From NCBI GenBank assembly GCA_049889355.1, contig JBMHDN010000005.1, forward strand, positions 1 to 56,490: a stretch of DNA of 56,490 nucleotides, written 5' to 3'. The notes beneath the pieces were generated by a model. That model saw nothing but the letters and a program-made list of their open reading frames with translations, searched no databases and was not told the DNA's origin. The stretch comes from JBMHDN01 sp049889355 (GTDB lineage: Bacteria; Pseudomonadota; Alphaproteobacteria; Puniceispirillales; Puniceispirillaceae). A program made the translations under genes and the position numbers. Below, piece by piece: positions 15,484 to 24,037 of the stretch. Within the stretch, counting starts at the first letter, position 1; each line of letters begins with the position of its first letter.

Positions 15484-16587
15484 ATGAAGATTACCCGTAT
15501 TACTGTCTGGGACCGTCCGCTTACCTCTCTGGCAACCTATTATATGGCAGATGGCAAGACCTGTGATACGGTTTCGAGCATCGTCATCAAGGTTGATACA
15601 GATCAAGGCATTTCTGGCTGGGGCGAGGTTTGTCCAATTCCCCATTATTTGCCCGCCTATTCAGATGACGTCTTGCCAGCCCTCGAATATATGGCGCCAG
15701 TCCTCATAGGTGCAGACCCGCTTGGCGCTGCTGCTTTGCATCAGAAAATGTCTCAGTTTCTGATAGGCCATCCTTATGCGAAATCACCTATTGATATTGC
15801 CTGTTGGGATATCACCGCAAAAGCAGCCAATATGCCGCTTTATCAGCTCTTGGGCGGGTTGCAGCAAAAGACCATGCCAGTTTACCATTCGCTGACCTGC
15901 ATCGAACCAGATGAAATGGCACGCATGGCCAAAGAAGCCCATAGCCAGGGCGTGACACAATTTCAGGTCAAGCTGGGCGCCGATAGAAACAATGAGGCGG
16001 ATATTGCGCGCCTATCAAAAGTGCGTGAGGTGGTAAGTAAAGGTCATCTTGTCTATGGCGACTGGAATTGCGGGGCCAGCACGCTGGATGCCACACGTGT
16101 TGGGCGTGCTGTGCGTCATCTCGATATCATGTTAGAACAGCCCTGTGCCACCATCGAAGAATGCGCAGATGTCCGGCGGGCCACTGGTCTGGCGATGAAG
16201 CTGGATGAAAACGCCCATGATACAGCCAGTCTGCTAGCTGGTGCCGCAGCGGGCTGTATGGATGCGGTTGCGCTTAAACTTTCAAAATTTGGTGGGCTGA
16301 CGCCGATGATGCGAGCACGCGATTTATGTATGCATTTAGGCGCTAAAATGTGTATCGAAGATACTTGGGGCTCAGATATCACCACATCTGCTGCTTTTCA
16401 TCTAGGGGCCAGCACACCGATGCGCCATATTCTCAATGTGTGTGATTTAGTCAGCTATACAACGCCGCGTCTCTGGCCTGATGGGCCGGTGCGTAAAGAC
16501 GGGCATTTTAGCGTCCCTGAAGGAGTCGGCCTTGGCGTCGAAATTGACCCAGATTCCTTAGGCACGCCTATCGGCATTTTGGATTAA
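15484..16587 (+). CDS. Enolase-superfamily enzyme, mandelate racemase/muconate lactonizing subgroup (hydroxyproline epimerase/dehydratase-like)
   Basis: This 367-aa protein has the N-terminal capping domain (1-125) and the (beta/alpha)7 barrel of the enolase superfamily. The expected acid/base and metal residues are present. A Lys lies in QVKLG (about 163), the metal ligands are in D-W-N (Asp, about 192), L-E-Q-P (Glu, about 219) and L-D-E-N (Asp, about 244), and a second Lys lies in ALKLSKFGG (about 266). The two-Lys arrangement fits epimerases and cis-3-hydroxyproline dehydratases. The N-terminus MKITRITVW and the segment GHPYAKSPIDIACWD are, from memory, closest to the hydroxyproline(-betaine) group. 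A hydroxy-imino acid substrate would couple with the Ldh2-type reductase nearby. It is transcribed away from the Wzz-like gene. Confidence 0.8.
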   Translation: MKITRITVWDRPLTSLATYYMADGKTCDTVSSIVIKVDTDQGISGWGEVCPIPHYLPAYSDDVLPALEYMAPVLIGADPLGAAALHQKMSQFLIGHPYAKSPIDIACWDITAKAANMPLYQLLGGLQQKTMPVYHSLTCIEPDEMARMAKEAHSQGVTQFQVKLGADRNNEADIARLSKVREVVSKGHLVYGDWNCGASTLDATRVGRAVRHLDIMLEQPCATIEECADVRRATGLAMKLDENAHDTASLLAGAAAGCMDAVALKLSKFGGLTPMMRARDLCMHLGAKMCIEDTWGSDITTSAAFHLGASTPMRHILNVCDLVSYTTPRLWPDGPVRKDGHFSVPEGVGLGVEIDPDSLGTPIGILD

Positions 16588-16627
16588 GTGTCTGCTCTGA
16601 TACGCGATAAATCGCGTTTGAGGCGTG

Positions 16628-17380
16628 TTAGGCTGTGGCATTAAGCTTATATAGCAAGTCAGGTAGCCCGCCAATATCCGGCAGAATATGGGGCACACCA
16701 ACCATGGGCGGTGTCGGGTCGGGATGACGCTGTGAAATGCCAATGAAATGCGCGGTGCCAGCACGTTCTGCCGCCTGCCTGTCAGCAGAAGTGTCGCCAA
16801 CCATCACTGTTTGTGCAGGCGTAATATCGAGCTTTTGACAAATCGCTAGGAGTCCGCCCGGCTCTGGCTTGGTCCCATGACCTGAATCATATCCGACAAT
16901 CATATCGAAATGATCCTGGACACCCAAAAATCCCAGACTATGGCGCGCAGAATCCTCGCCGTCATTTGTTAATACGGCGAGCAGATAGCCTGCCTCTTTC
17001 AATCCGCTTATGGTCTGTTTGACAGGGCCAAGGGCTAGGGTTTCAGGCCTTTCTTCAGCCTTTGCGCGGCTGGCTAAAAAGGCCTCACTGATCTGGCTCT
17101 GTATCGCCATACCGCCTTTTTTCAAGGCATCTTCCAATTCTGGCGCAAGCGCAATGCAGGCTTTGGTCTGCTGAGGGACAGAGCCAGCAGCAAACAGCCC
17201 GCCAGGATCTAATCTGCCATTTTGCGCATCAATACCAAGGGCATCTTGAAATGCGGCTGCCATTTCAGGGCGGTTGATAGCATCGGCAAGTATCTCAGTG
17301 GTGGTGATCGCACCATAGAGCCACGCGGCTTCCAAATTGAGCAGAACGCCATCTTTATCAAATATAACCAGCCTGATCAT
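16628..17380 (-). CDS. HAD-superfamily phosphatase (phosphoglycolate phosphatase-like)
   Basis: This 250-aa protein opens with FDKDGVL, where Asp8 is the phospho-acceptor and Asp10 the acid/base. A helical cap occupies about residues 15-110. Motif II (LTND, about 137-140), motif III (Lys in GTKPEPG, about 170-176) and motif IV (VGDTSADRQAA, about 192-202) are all in place. Subfamily IA members hydrolyse small phosphomonoesters such as phosphoglycolate; the substrate here is not determined. An AAGGG 8 bases upstream supports the ATG at 17380. It converges with the enolase-family gene, leaving 40 bases between stops. Confidence 0.82.
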   Translation of the reverse strand: MIRLVIFDKDGVLLNLEAAWLYGAITTTEILADAINRPEMAAAFQDALGIDAQNGRLDPGGLFAAGSVPQQTKACIALAPELEDALKKGGMAIQSQISEAFLASRAKAEERPETLALGPVKQTISGLKEAGYLLAVLTNDGEDSARHSLGFLGVQDHFDMIVGYDSGHGTKPEPGGLLAICQKLDITPAQTVMVGDTSADRQAAERAGTAHFIGISQRHPDPTPPMVGVPHILPDIGGLPDLLYKLNATA

Positions 17381-17617
17381 GTTAAACCCTTTTCTGTTCG
17401 TGCCTTCTAGTTAAAGCCTGTTGCTGTAAACGGCTAGCCCTTTGAATAAAAAAACGTGCATCAGAGGCAGATATCAGCACCGGCATCAAGGTGCTTTAAG
17501 GTGTTTTCCGGGTCCAGATATTCTGGCATTATCGAGTAAAAATTCATTCAATAAAGACAAAATGCCCAAATGACCTGCGCAATTTTGGCGTCTTTCAGGA
17601 TAAGGTAGCTGAAACTT

Positions 17618-19648
17618 ATGACCGCTATTTTCAAAGGCCAATATTGGAATCTCACACAAGATGACAGCCAGGTGCTTCAGCTGGTGCTAGATGTTTCAGA
17701 TCGGTCAGTCAATATTCTGCATCGCGCAGTGCTGGTTGAATTAGGGCTAGCCCTTGATAGAGCCGCCGCCATAACAGGGCAGGCTGGGATGGTGTTAAAA
17801 AACGGCAAGTCATCAGGCTTTGTTTATGGCGCTGATATCGCAGAGTTTGAGACGCTTACAACACTTGCAGAGGTGCTGGGTTTAGTTGAAGAAGCGCATC
17901 TTGTTATGGACAAGCTGAGCGCATTTGAGTTGCCAACCGCTTGTATTATTGATGGGTTTGCACTTGGCGGCGGCTTGGAATTAGCACTCGCATGTGATTT
18001 TCTGGTGGCCATAGAGGGTCCGAAAACACAGCTTGGCCTGCCTGAGGTGAGTTTGGGCTTGCTGCCAGGGTTTGGCGGGACAGCGCGCAGTGCGGCCAGA
18101 ATGGGCATAGATTCTGCTCTGCAATTCATGCTTAGTGGTAAGCCGCTATCTGCGCTGGCCGCATCACAGGCCGGTTTGATAGATAAGCTCGTCACAAATT
18201 ATGATGCAGCTGAAGCGGCGGTCTCAGAATGGATTTCAGCCCAAAATGGACACAAGCCGGCTCAGAAAACAGCGCTCAGACCAGCTGATAAGACAATATC
18301 AGATACCATATATCAGCCATTAGAGTCAGCATTTCAGCGTGAACACACCCCCGCACCTTTTGCGATTTATGACCATATGATGAGTGCTCAATCAACCGGC
18401 ACTCAGGCTGATTTAGATCAGCTGAAATCAGCTGAAAAGCAACTATTTGCTACATTGATGATGAGTTCTGCTTCAAAGGGGTTGAGACGTCATTACCATC
18501 TGCAGACCAAAATGAAAAAAGCTGCAAAATATCAGCAAAAACTATCAAAAATGCAGGTGATAGGTGCAGGCGTGATGGGGCGCGATATCGCACTTGTGGG
18601 TCTGCTTGCTGGTTTTGATGTCGGTTTGATGGATGTAGATGAGGCTGCATTGAACATGGCCAAAGACGTGATTTCTGGTTTGTTACAGCATCGGTTGAAA
18701 ACAGAAGAAAAGGTGGCTGATGCATTGTCCAGATTGTCACTTTCACATCAACTGCGGATAGCTGATGATGTGGAATTGGTCATAGAAGCGGCATCAGAGA
18801 ATCCAGATGTGAAACGCGCGCTATTTGCCGAAATTGAACAGCAGGTCTCAGCAGATTGTCTGTTGGCCACTAATACATCTTCTATTCCGATTGAGGATAT
18901 TGCGATTTCCCTTAGCCGGCCAGAGCGGCTGGTTGGTTTGCATTTTTTCAACCCGGCTTCGGTCATGAAATTGATAGAAGTCATTCAAGGCGCACACACA
19001 GATCTCGATATTCTGGATCGTGCCAGACAAGTGGCAGGCCAGCTCGGAAAATGGCCTGTTTTGTGCCAATCTGCTCCCGGCTTTATCGTGAACCGCGCCT
19101 TACTGCCTTATATTTATGATGCGATTAATGATATGTTGGCCTCAGATGACCCGTTGGCCCGTGCAGCCACTATTGATACGGCACTGGTGCGCTTTGGTTT
19201 AAAGATGGGACCGCTGGAACTTGCTGATCAAATCGGGCTGGATGTGTGCCTGATGGCAGGCAAGCCGCTTGGTATTGATGAAAAGGTCGCGGCTTTTCTG
19301 ACAAGCAAAATAGAGGCCGGCGCGTTGGGACGTAAAACCGGGCAAGGGATATATGCGTGGCAGGGTAAAAAGGCCGTGCGAGATGACATCGAGCTCACAC
19401 TCAGCACAGCAGAGCAGCTGGCAGCAGAGCGGCTTTATGTTATGATTACGGCTTGTGAGGCGATTTTAAGTGAAAAAGTGGCGGCATCAGCCGATGATAT
19501 TGATGCGGCTATGATATTCGGAACAGGCTTTCCGGCTTTTCGTGGTGGTCCCTTATATTGGGCGGCAACTCATACAAAAAGAGATGATAAGCCAAAAAAT
19601 GATAAGCCAAAAGAGATGATAAGCCAAAAAAATGATAAGATAGATTGA
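17618..19648 (+). CDS. Bifunctional enoyl-CoA hydratase / 3-hydroxyacyl-CoA dehydrogenase (FadB/FadJ type) with aberrant C-terminus
   Basis: The 676-aa protein has an N-terminal crotonase domain (about 1-190) with both catalytic Glu positions kept, in GGLELALACD and GLPEVSLG. It is followed by the 3-hydroxyacyl-CoA dehydrogenase NAD domain (GAGVMG, near residue 315) and its C-terminal domains, including the catalytic His in LHFFNPAS. It would carry out two steps of fatty-acid beta-oxidation. After FGTGFPAFRGGPLYWA the ~45 residues that normally close the protein are missing. In their place is a short Lys/Asp-rich tail encoded by imperfect tandem repeats (19581-19640). No thiolase gene is adjacent. 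The next gene's ribosome binding site overlaps this stop. Confidence 0.88.
   Translation: MTAIFKGQYWNLTQDDSQVLQLVLDVSDRSVNILHRAVLVELGLALDRAAAITGQAGMVLKNGKSSGFVYGADIAEFETLTTLAEVLGLVEEAHLVMDKLSAFELPTACIIDGFALGGGLELALACDFLVAIEGPKTQLGLPEVSLGLLPGFGGTARSAARMGIDSALQFMLSGKPLSALAASQAGLIDKLVTNYDAAEAAVSEWISAQNGHKPAQKTALRPADKTISDTIYQPLESAFQREHTPAPFAIYDHMMSAQSTGTQADLDQLKSAEKQLFATLMMSSASKGLRRHYHLQTKMKKAAKYQQKLSKMQVIGAGVMGRDIALVGLLAGFDVGLMDVDEAALNMAKDVISGLLQHRLKTEEKVADALSRLSLSHQLRIADDVELVIEAASENPDVKRALFAEIEQQVSADCLLATNTSSIPIEDIAISLSRPERLVGLHFFNPASVMKLIEVIQGAHTDLDILDRARQVAGQLGKWPVLCQSAPGFIVNRALLPYIYDAINDMLASDDPLARAATIDTALVRFGLKMGPLELADQIGLDVCLMAGKPLGIDEKVAAFLTSKIEAGALGRKTGQGIYAWQGKKAVRDDIELTLSTAEQLAAERLYVMITACEAILSEKVAASADDIDAAMIFGTGFPAFRGGPLYWAATHTKRDDKPKNDKPKEMISQKNDKID
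19581..19640 (+). repeat. Imperfect tandem repeat at the 3' end of the fadJ-like gene
   Basis: ATGATAAGCC recurs at 19584, 19599 and 19616, with a fourth partial copy at 19632. Copies are separated by A-rich linkers of varying length (periods 15, 17 and 16). Because the periods are not all multiples of three, the copies are read in different frames. Confidence 0.9.
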
Positions 19649-19652
19649 GGAG
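19647..19652 (+). promoter_or_regulatory. Ribosome binding site deciding the dioxygenase start
   Basis: GAGGAG lies 8 bases before the ATG at 19661 and overlaps the preceding TGA. It would be unusable for the in-frame GTG at 19652, so the ATG is the better start. Confidence 0.75.
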
Positions 19653-19660
19653 TGGCACAG

Positions 19661-20686
19661 ATGGACGCTCACCATGTGAATAATAGACTTTCACCAGCAG
19701 ATATTTATCCGATTGATCTGGATCAGCGGCCAGCTGGCTATGATAAATTGGCAAGCGAGCCGGTCTTTGATCCCGATAAGCATCTGGCTCTTGAAAAGCC
19801 GGCAGAAACCTATTCCCTGACTGATTTTGGCTATCCAGAAGAGGTGGTTCAAGCGAGCCCTGTTGATTTTGCTGCCAGTTCCACCTTTCGGGTGCTGAGT
19901 GAAGAGGGGGTGGCCGCGCTCTATGATGTGATGAAGCAGGTCGAAGGCTTTAGCCGCTCTAACCCGCGCATTGAGCGTTGTGTGCGCGGTGCGGTCTATC
20001 GCTCAAAATTTTTGCGCGATTTGTGCTTATCGCCAGCGGTAACAGAATTTATGTCAGAAATTGCGGGCCTGCCGCTGATGCCACACACCATCCCGCATCA
20101 GCTGGGTCATATCAATTATAACCCGACTGAGATCGGCGCGAATGTGGATAAATGGCATGTCGATACATTGCGTTTTGATTATGTGATATTTGTAACCGAC
20201 CCAAAGGAAAATCAGGGCGGGGCTTTTCAATATTTCAAAGGCACCAAAGATGAGATGGCCGCGCTGAAAGCGGCTGGTGCAGACGTACCAGCGGCAAAAG
20301 TCATTCAACCCGATATTCCGGCCGCTGGTTATGCGGTGCTCCAGCAAGGCAATTTGGTGGTGCATCAGGCAAAAGGGCTGACAGCTCCGGGTGAGCGCAT
20401 CACGATGGTAAATGGCTATATGCCGCTTGACCCACATGCCGAGGATTATCTGCGTTATGACCAGCTTTTATTTGCTGATCCGGCCGAAATTGTAACAGCC
20501 GAATATGCCCAGCATGTCGGTCATCAGGTGCGTCGCAAATTAGAAGAAGGCCTGTCCAAAACAGAATTTAAAGCAGACAGGGAAGCTTATGCTGCTTGGC
20601 TCAGCCAGCTATCGTCTCAGCTGGCAGAAGCCGCCGATGAAATCCGTGCCGCTGATTCAGCTAAAATGGAACATTTCGGCGATTAA
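19661..20686 (+). CDS. Putative Fe(II)/2-oxoglutarate-dependent dioxygenase (phytanoyl-CoA dioxygenase-like)
   Basis: This 341-aa protein (ATG at 19661) shows a 2-His-1-carboxylate pattern in a double-stranded beta-helix context. His166-x-Asp168 lies in KWHVDTLRF, His235 in LVVHQAKG, and Arg246 in the following GERITMVNGY would bind 2-oxoglutarate. The segment GGAFQYF between them is typical of the beta core. The first 60 residues and last 60 (helical, acidic) are extra. Translation is probably coupled to the fadJ-like gene, 12 bases upstream, suggesting a role in acyl or branched-chain oxidation. The family assignment rests on this residue pattern; the substrate is unknown. Confidence 0.65.
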   Translation: MDAHHVNNRLSPADIYPIDLDQRPAGYDKLASEPVFDPDKHLALEKPAETYSLTDFGYPEEVVQASPVDFAASSTFRVLSEEGVAALYDVMKQVEGFSRSNPRIERCVRGAVYRSKFLRDLCLSPAVTEFMSEIAGLPLMPHTIPHQLGHINYNPTEIGANVDKWHVDTLRFDYVIFVTDPKENQGGAFQYFKGTKDEMAALKAAGADVPAAKVIQPDIPAAGYAVLQQGNLVVHQAKGLTAPGERITMVNGYMPLDPHAEDYLRYDQLLFADPAEIVTAEYAQHVGHQVRRKLEEGLSKTEFKADREAYAAWLSQLSSQLAEAADEIRAADSAKMEHFGD

Positions 20687-20704
20687 GTCTCAGATTTACG
20701 CATC

Positions 20705-20743
20705 AAAAAAGGCAGGCTGGCACATGCCCAACTTGCCTTTTTT
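20705..20743. terminator. Bidirectional intrinsic terminator between dioxygenase and gapA
   Basis: AAAAAAGGCA (20705-20714) and TGCCTTTTTT (20734-20743) form a perfect 10-base stem around a 19-base loop that itself contains a small GGC/GCC pairing. A-tract and T-tract on opposite sides allow termination in both directions, as expected between these convergent genes. Confidence 0.85.
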
Positions 20744-20763
20744 ATTATCTTTGCAAAATCAGA

Positions 20764-21771
20764 TTAATTGGTGTGCATCATCGCCACAGCTGTATCTAGC
20801 ATCCGGCATGAAAAACCCCATTCATTATCATACCAGGTCACCACACGAACCAGCTTATCGCCTAACACTTTTGTTTCGCTGAGGTCAGCAACCGAAGAAT
20901 GCGGATCATGATTGAAATCAATAGAGACAAGCGGCTTGCTGTTAATGCCAAGCACGCCTTTTAACCGGCCGTTTGCGGCATCGCTCAATAGTCTATTGAC
21001 CTCATCTGCGCTCGTGGCGCGGGCCGCGGTAAAGGTTAAATCCACCAGCGACACATTTTCAGTTGGGACCCGCAAGGCTGAGCCATCTAGCTTACCTTTT
21101 AATTCAGGCAGAACCAGACCAACTGCGCGTGCGGCCCCTGTAGAGGTTGGTACGATGGAGCGTGCACCGGCGCGTGCACGGCGCAAATCCTTATGCCTGT
21201 TATCCAGAATATTCTGGTCTCCTGTATAGGCATGCACAGTGGTCATAATGCCTTGCTCAATACCAATGGCCTCATGCAGCACCATCGCCACCGGGGCCAG
21301 ACAATTTGTCGTACATGAAGCGTTTGAGACGATTTTATGAGATGCACGCAGATCGCCGTGGTTTACACCATATACAATCGTTGCATCTGAATCTTTGCCA
21401 GGCGCGGAAATCAATACTTTTTTGGCACCTGCTTGCAAATGAAGGCCTGCTGTTTCTTGTGTGGTAAAAATGCCTGTACATTCCATCACCACATCAACAT
21501 CAAGGGCGCCCCAATCACAATTTAGCGGGTCACGCTCGTTGGTAAAACGAATAGGGCCAGTGCCAACATCCAGCATATTGCCGTCAATCACTGGCTCTGG
21601 TGAAAATGTGCCATGGGTTGAATCATAGGTGAAAAGATGAGCCATCCCGTCAATCGAACCAGGTGTGTTTATCGCCACCACCTGAATATCGTCCCGGCCT
21701 GATTCAGCCAGCGCACGCAGTGTAAGCCGGCCAATACGTCCAAACCCGTTAATCGCAACTCTTACTGTCAT
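20764..21771 (-). CDS. gap: Glyceraldehyde-3-phosphate dehydrogenase, type I
   Basis: This 335-aa protein begins with the Rossmann motif INGFGRIGR and contains the active-site NASCTTNCLAP with the nucleophilic Cys near residue 152, with His179-type pairing in VHAYTGDQN. It catalyses the NAD(P)-dependent oxidation of glyceraldehyde-3-phosphate in glycolysis, or the reverse reaction. A residue near 34 decides NAD/NADP preference; here the segment VVAINTPGS gives no clear call. It lies 33 bases downstream of tkt in the same direction, a common glycolysis/pentose-phosphate pairing in alphaproteobacteria. A terminator follows. Confidence 0.95.
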   Translation of the reverse strand: MTVRVAINGFGRIGRLTLRALAESGRDDIQVVAINTPGSIDGMAHLFTYDSTHGTFSPEPVIDGNMLDVGTGPIRFTNERDPLNCDWGALDVDVVMECTGIFTTQETAGLHLQAGAKKVLISAPGKDSDATIVYGVNHGDLRASHKIVSNASCTTNCLAPVAMVLHEAIGIEQGIMTTVHAYTGDQNILDNRHKDLRRARAGARSIVPTSTGAARAVGLVLPELKGKLDGSALRVPTENVSLVDLTFTAARATSADEVNRLLSDAANGRLKGVLGINSKPLVSIDFNHDPHSSVADLSETKVLGDKLVRVVTWYDNEWGFSCRMLDTAVAMMHTN

Positions 21772-21804
21772 AGTCCCGCATTAAATCCTTTATGTTTCAG
21801 AGTT

Positions 21805-23802
21805 TTAACCAGCCAGCAATTTTGTTGCTTTGGCTGAAATTGCTTCAGCTGTGATGCCAAAATGCGCGTAGAGCTCACCAGCTGGTGCTGAGGCACCAAA
21901 GCTGTTCATGCCAATAAAGCCATCACCTGTGCGCAGAATGCCAGACCAGCCCATTTCAAGGCCGGCTTCTACCGCGATCACCGCATTTGCCCCGCCACGC
22001 AGATTGTCCAAATAGTCAGCACCCTGTTCTTTTAACAGTTCCAGCGATGGCACAGAGACAAGGCGTACCTTATGGCCAGCTGATTCGAGCTGGGCCTTTG
22101 CATCAGCAGCGATGCTGACCTCAGAGCCTGTGGCCATCAGGGTGATATCAGGAGTGCCTGCGCAATCTTGCAGGATATAGCCACCTTTTGCAGCACGGTT
22201 TTCACTGTCATAAGCAGTGCGTAATTGGGCAAGGCCCTGACGTGAGAGTGCCAGCACAGATGGACGATTCTGGTTTTCAACAGCCAACTGCCAGCATTCT
22301 GCTGTCTCAACAATATCAGCAGGGCGGAAGACCAACAGATTTGGTATCGCGCGCAAGCTAGCAACATGTTCAACAGGCTGATGTGTCGGTCCATCTTCGC
22401 CAAGGCCGATAGAATCATGCGTCATCACATAAATCACACGCTGTTCCATCAGCGCGGAGAGCCGGATTGATGGGCGGCAATAATCGGTGAAGACAAGGAA
22501 GGTGCCGCCAAAGGGAATCACTCCGCCATGCAGAGCCGCGCCATTCATCGCTGCTGCCATGCCATGTTCACGCACACCATAATGGATATAGCTGCCAGCA
22601 TAATTTTCAGCGCTGAAAATTTCATGCGCGCCGACTTTGGTATTATTTGAGCCTGTCAAATCAGCAGACCCGCCAAACAGAGACGGGATTTCAGTAATCA
22701 AGGCTTCAATCGATTTTTGTGAGGCGACACGTGTTGCTACTTTTTGTGGCTCTTCTGCCAGCGCCTTTTTAAAGGCCTGAATAGCTTTATCGGCATCGGC
22801 TGAGACATCACCTGACATGCGTGCCTTAAAGCTCGCTTTTGAGGCGCTTGTATCGAGCCGTGCTTGCCAGTCATGAAAGGCGGCCTTGCCACGTGCACCA
22901 GCCGCGCGCCAGCCTTCCATAATATCTTGTGGGATTTCAAAAGGTGCGGCATCCCAGCCAAGCCCGTCGCGCACCAGCTGAATTTCATCTGCACCCAGCG
23001 GCGCACCATGTGCTTTTGCTGTGCCGGCGCGGTTTGGCGAGCCTTTGCCGATCTCGGTTTTACACCGGATCAGGCTTGGCCGGTTGGTATCTGCCTTTGC
23101 GGCATGTATCGCTGCATCTACGGCGTCCATATCATGGCCATCACAGCTCAATACCTGCCAGCCATAAGCTTCGAAACGTTTGGTGATATCATCTGAAACC
23201 GCGATATCGGTGGGTCCGTCAATCGAAATGCCATTATCGTCAAACAGCACAATCATTCTGTCCAGCTTCCAATGGCCGGCCAGCGAGGCGGCTTCATGGC
23301 TGATACCTTCCATCAGACAGCCATCGCCGGCGATGACATAAGTGTGGTGGTCGACCAAATCATCGCCATAAAGTGCGTTCAGATGGCGTTCTGCCATCGC
23401 AAAACCAACTGCATTTGAAATCCCCTGACCCAGCGGACCGGTTGTGGTCTCAATGCCAGTGGCATGGCCGAATTCAGGATGGCCAGCTGTCTTGGCGCCC
23501 ATCTGACGAAAGTTTTTCAGCTCGTCAATGGTCATATCGGCATAGCCGGTAAGATGCAGCAGCGCATAAATCAGCATCGAGCCGTGACCAGCTGACAAAA
23601 TGAACCGGTCCCGGTCTGGCCAATGTGGTTCAGTCGGGTCAAATTTCAGATGGTTGGCAAAAAGCACAGTGGCTGCATCTGCCATACCCATTGGCATGCC
23701 AGGATGCCCGGAATTCGCCGCTTCAACCGCGTCCATAGACAGGACCCGTATTGCATTCGCCATTTGTTTAAGGTCTGAGTTTGTTGCTGGTGCAGAATTC
23801 AT
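21805..23802 (-). CDS. tkt: Transketolase
   Basis: This full-length 665-aa protein has the TPP-binding GDG segment (GDGCLMEGISHEA, near 155-167), the substrate-contacting AGHGS and GPLGQGIS segments, a central pyrimidine-binding domain with R-E-H-G-M-A-A-A-M-N, and the C-terminal domain. It exchanges two-carbon units in the pentose phosphate pathway. A GAGG 6 bases before the ATG supports the start. It is first in the tkt-gap pair, and its upstream region (23803-23950) should hold the shared promoter. Confidence 0.96.
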   Translation of the reverse strand: MNSAPATNSDLKQMANAIRVLSMDAVEAANSGHPGMPMGMADAATVLFANHLKFDPTEPHWPDRDRFILSAGHGSMLIYALLHLTGYADMTIDELKNFRQMGAKTAGHPEFGHATGIETTTGPLGQGISNAVGFAMAERHLNALYGDDLVDHHTYVIAGDGCLMEGISHEAASLAGHWKLDRMIVLFDDNGISIDGPTDIAVSDDITKRFEAYGWQVLSCDGHDMDAVDAAIHAAKADTNRPSLIRCKTEIGKGSPNRAGTAKAHGAPLGADEIQLVRDGLGWDAAPFEIPQDIMEGWRAAGARGKAAFHDWQARLDTSASKASFKARMSGDVSADADKAIQAFKKALAEEPQKVATRVASQKSIEALITEIPSLFGGSADLTGSNNTKVGAHEIFSAENYAGSYIHYGVREHGMAAAMNGAALHGGVIPFGGTFLVFTDYCRPSIRLSALMEQRVIYVMTHDSIGLGEDGPTHQPVEHVASLRAIPNLLVFRPADIVETAECWQLAVENQNRPSVLALSRQGLAQLRTAYDSENRAAKGGYILQDCAGTPDITLMATGSEVSIAADAKAQLESAGHKVRLVSVPSLELLKEQGADYLDNLRGGANAVIAVEAGLEMGWSGILRTGDGFIGMNSFGASAPAGELYAHFGITAEAISAKATKLLAG

Positions 23803-23985
23803 GACAGCCTCACTTCACTATTGCCCGTCTCCACAGCGCGGTGGTTGGGTGCGGTTCTAGCATTATTTGGTGCCAAATAATACCTTAAAAGCTACGCTGA
23901 AACTGCTTCAAATTATCGCGCTCTGATCTTGTCTCTTTGACCTTTCAACGCCAATGATACAGGCTAGGAATAGGGGCCAAGACAG

Positions 23986-24015
23986 CTCGCCATATTTTAC
24001 CTCGCCATATTTTAC
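23986..24015 (+). repeat. Perfect 15-base tandem duplication upstream of phoR
   Basis: CTCGCCATATTTTAC occurs twice back to back (23986-24000 and 24001-24015). It lies just before the preferred phoR start at 24038. It would add five in-frame residues if a farther upstream start were used. Confidence 0.92.
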
Positions 24016-24037
24016 ATTGTGTCAGGCAAGACAGAAA

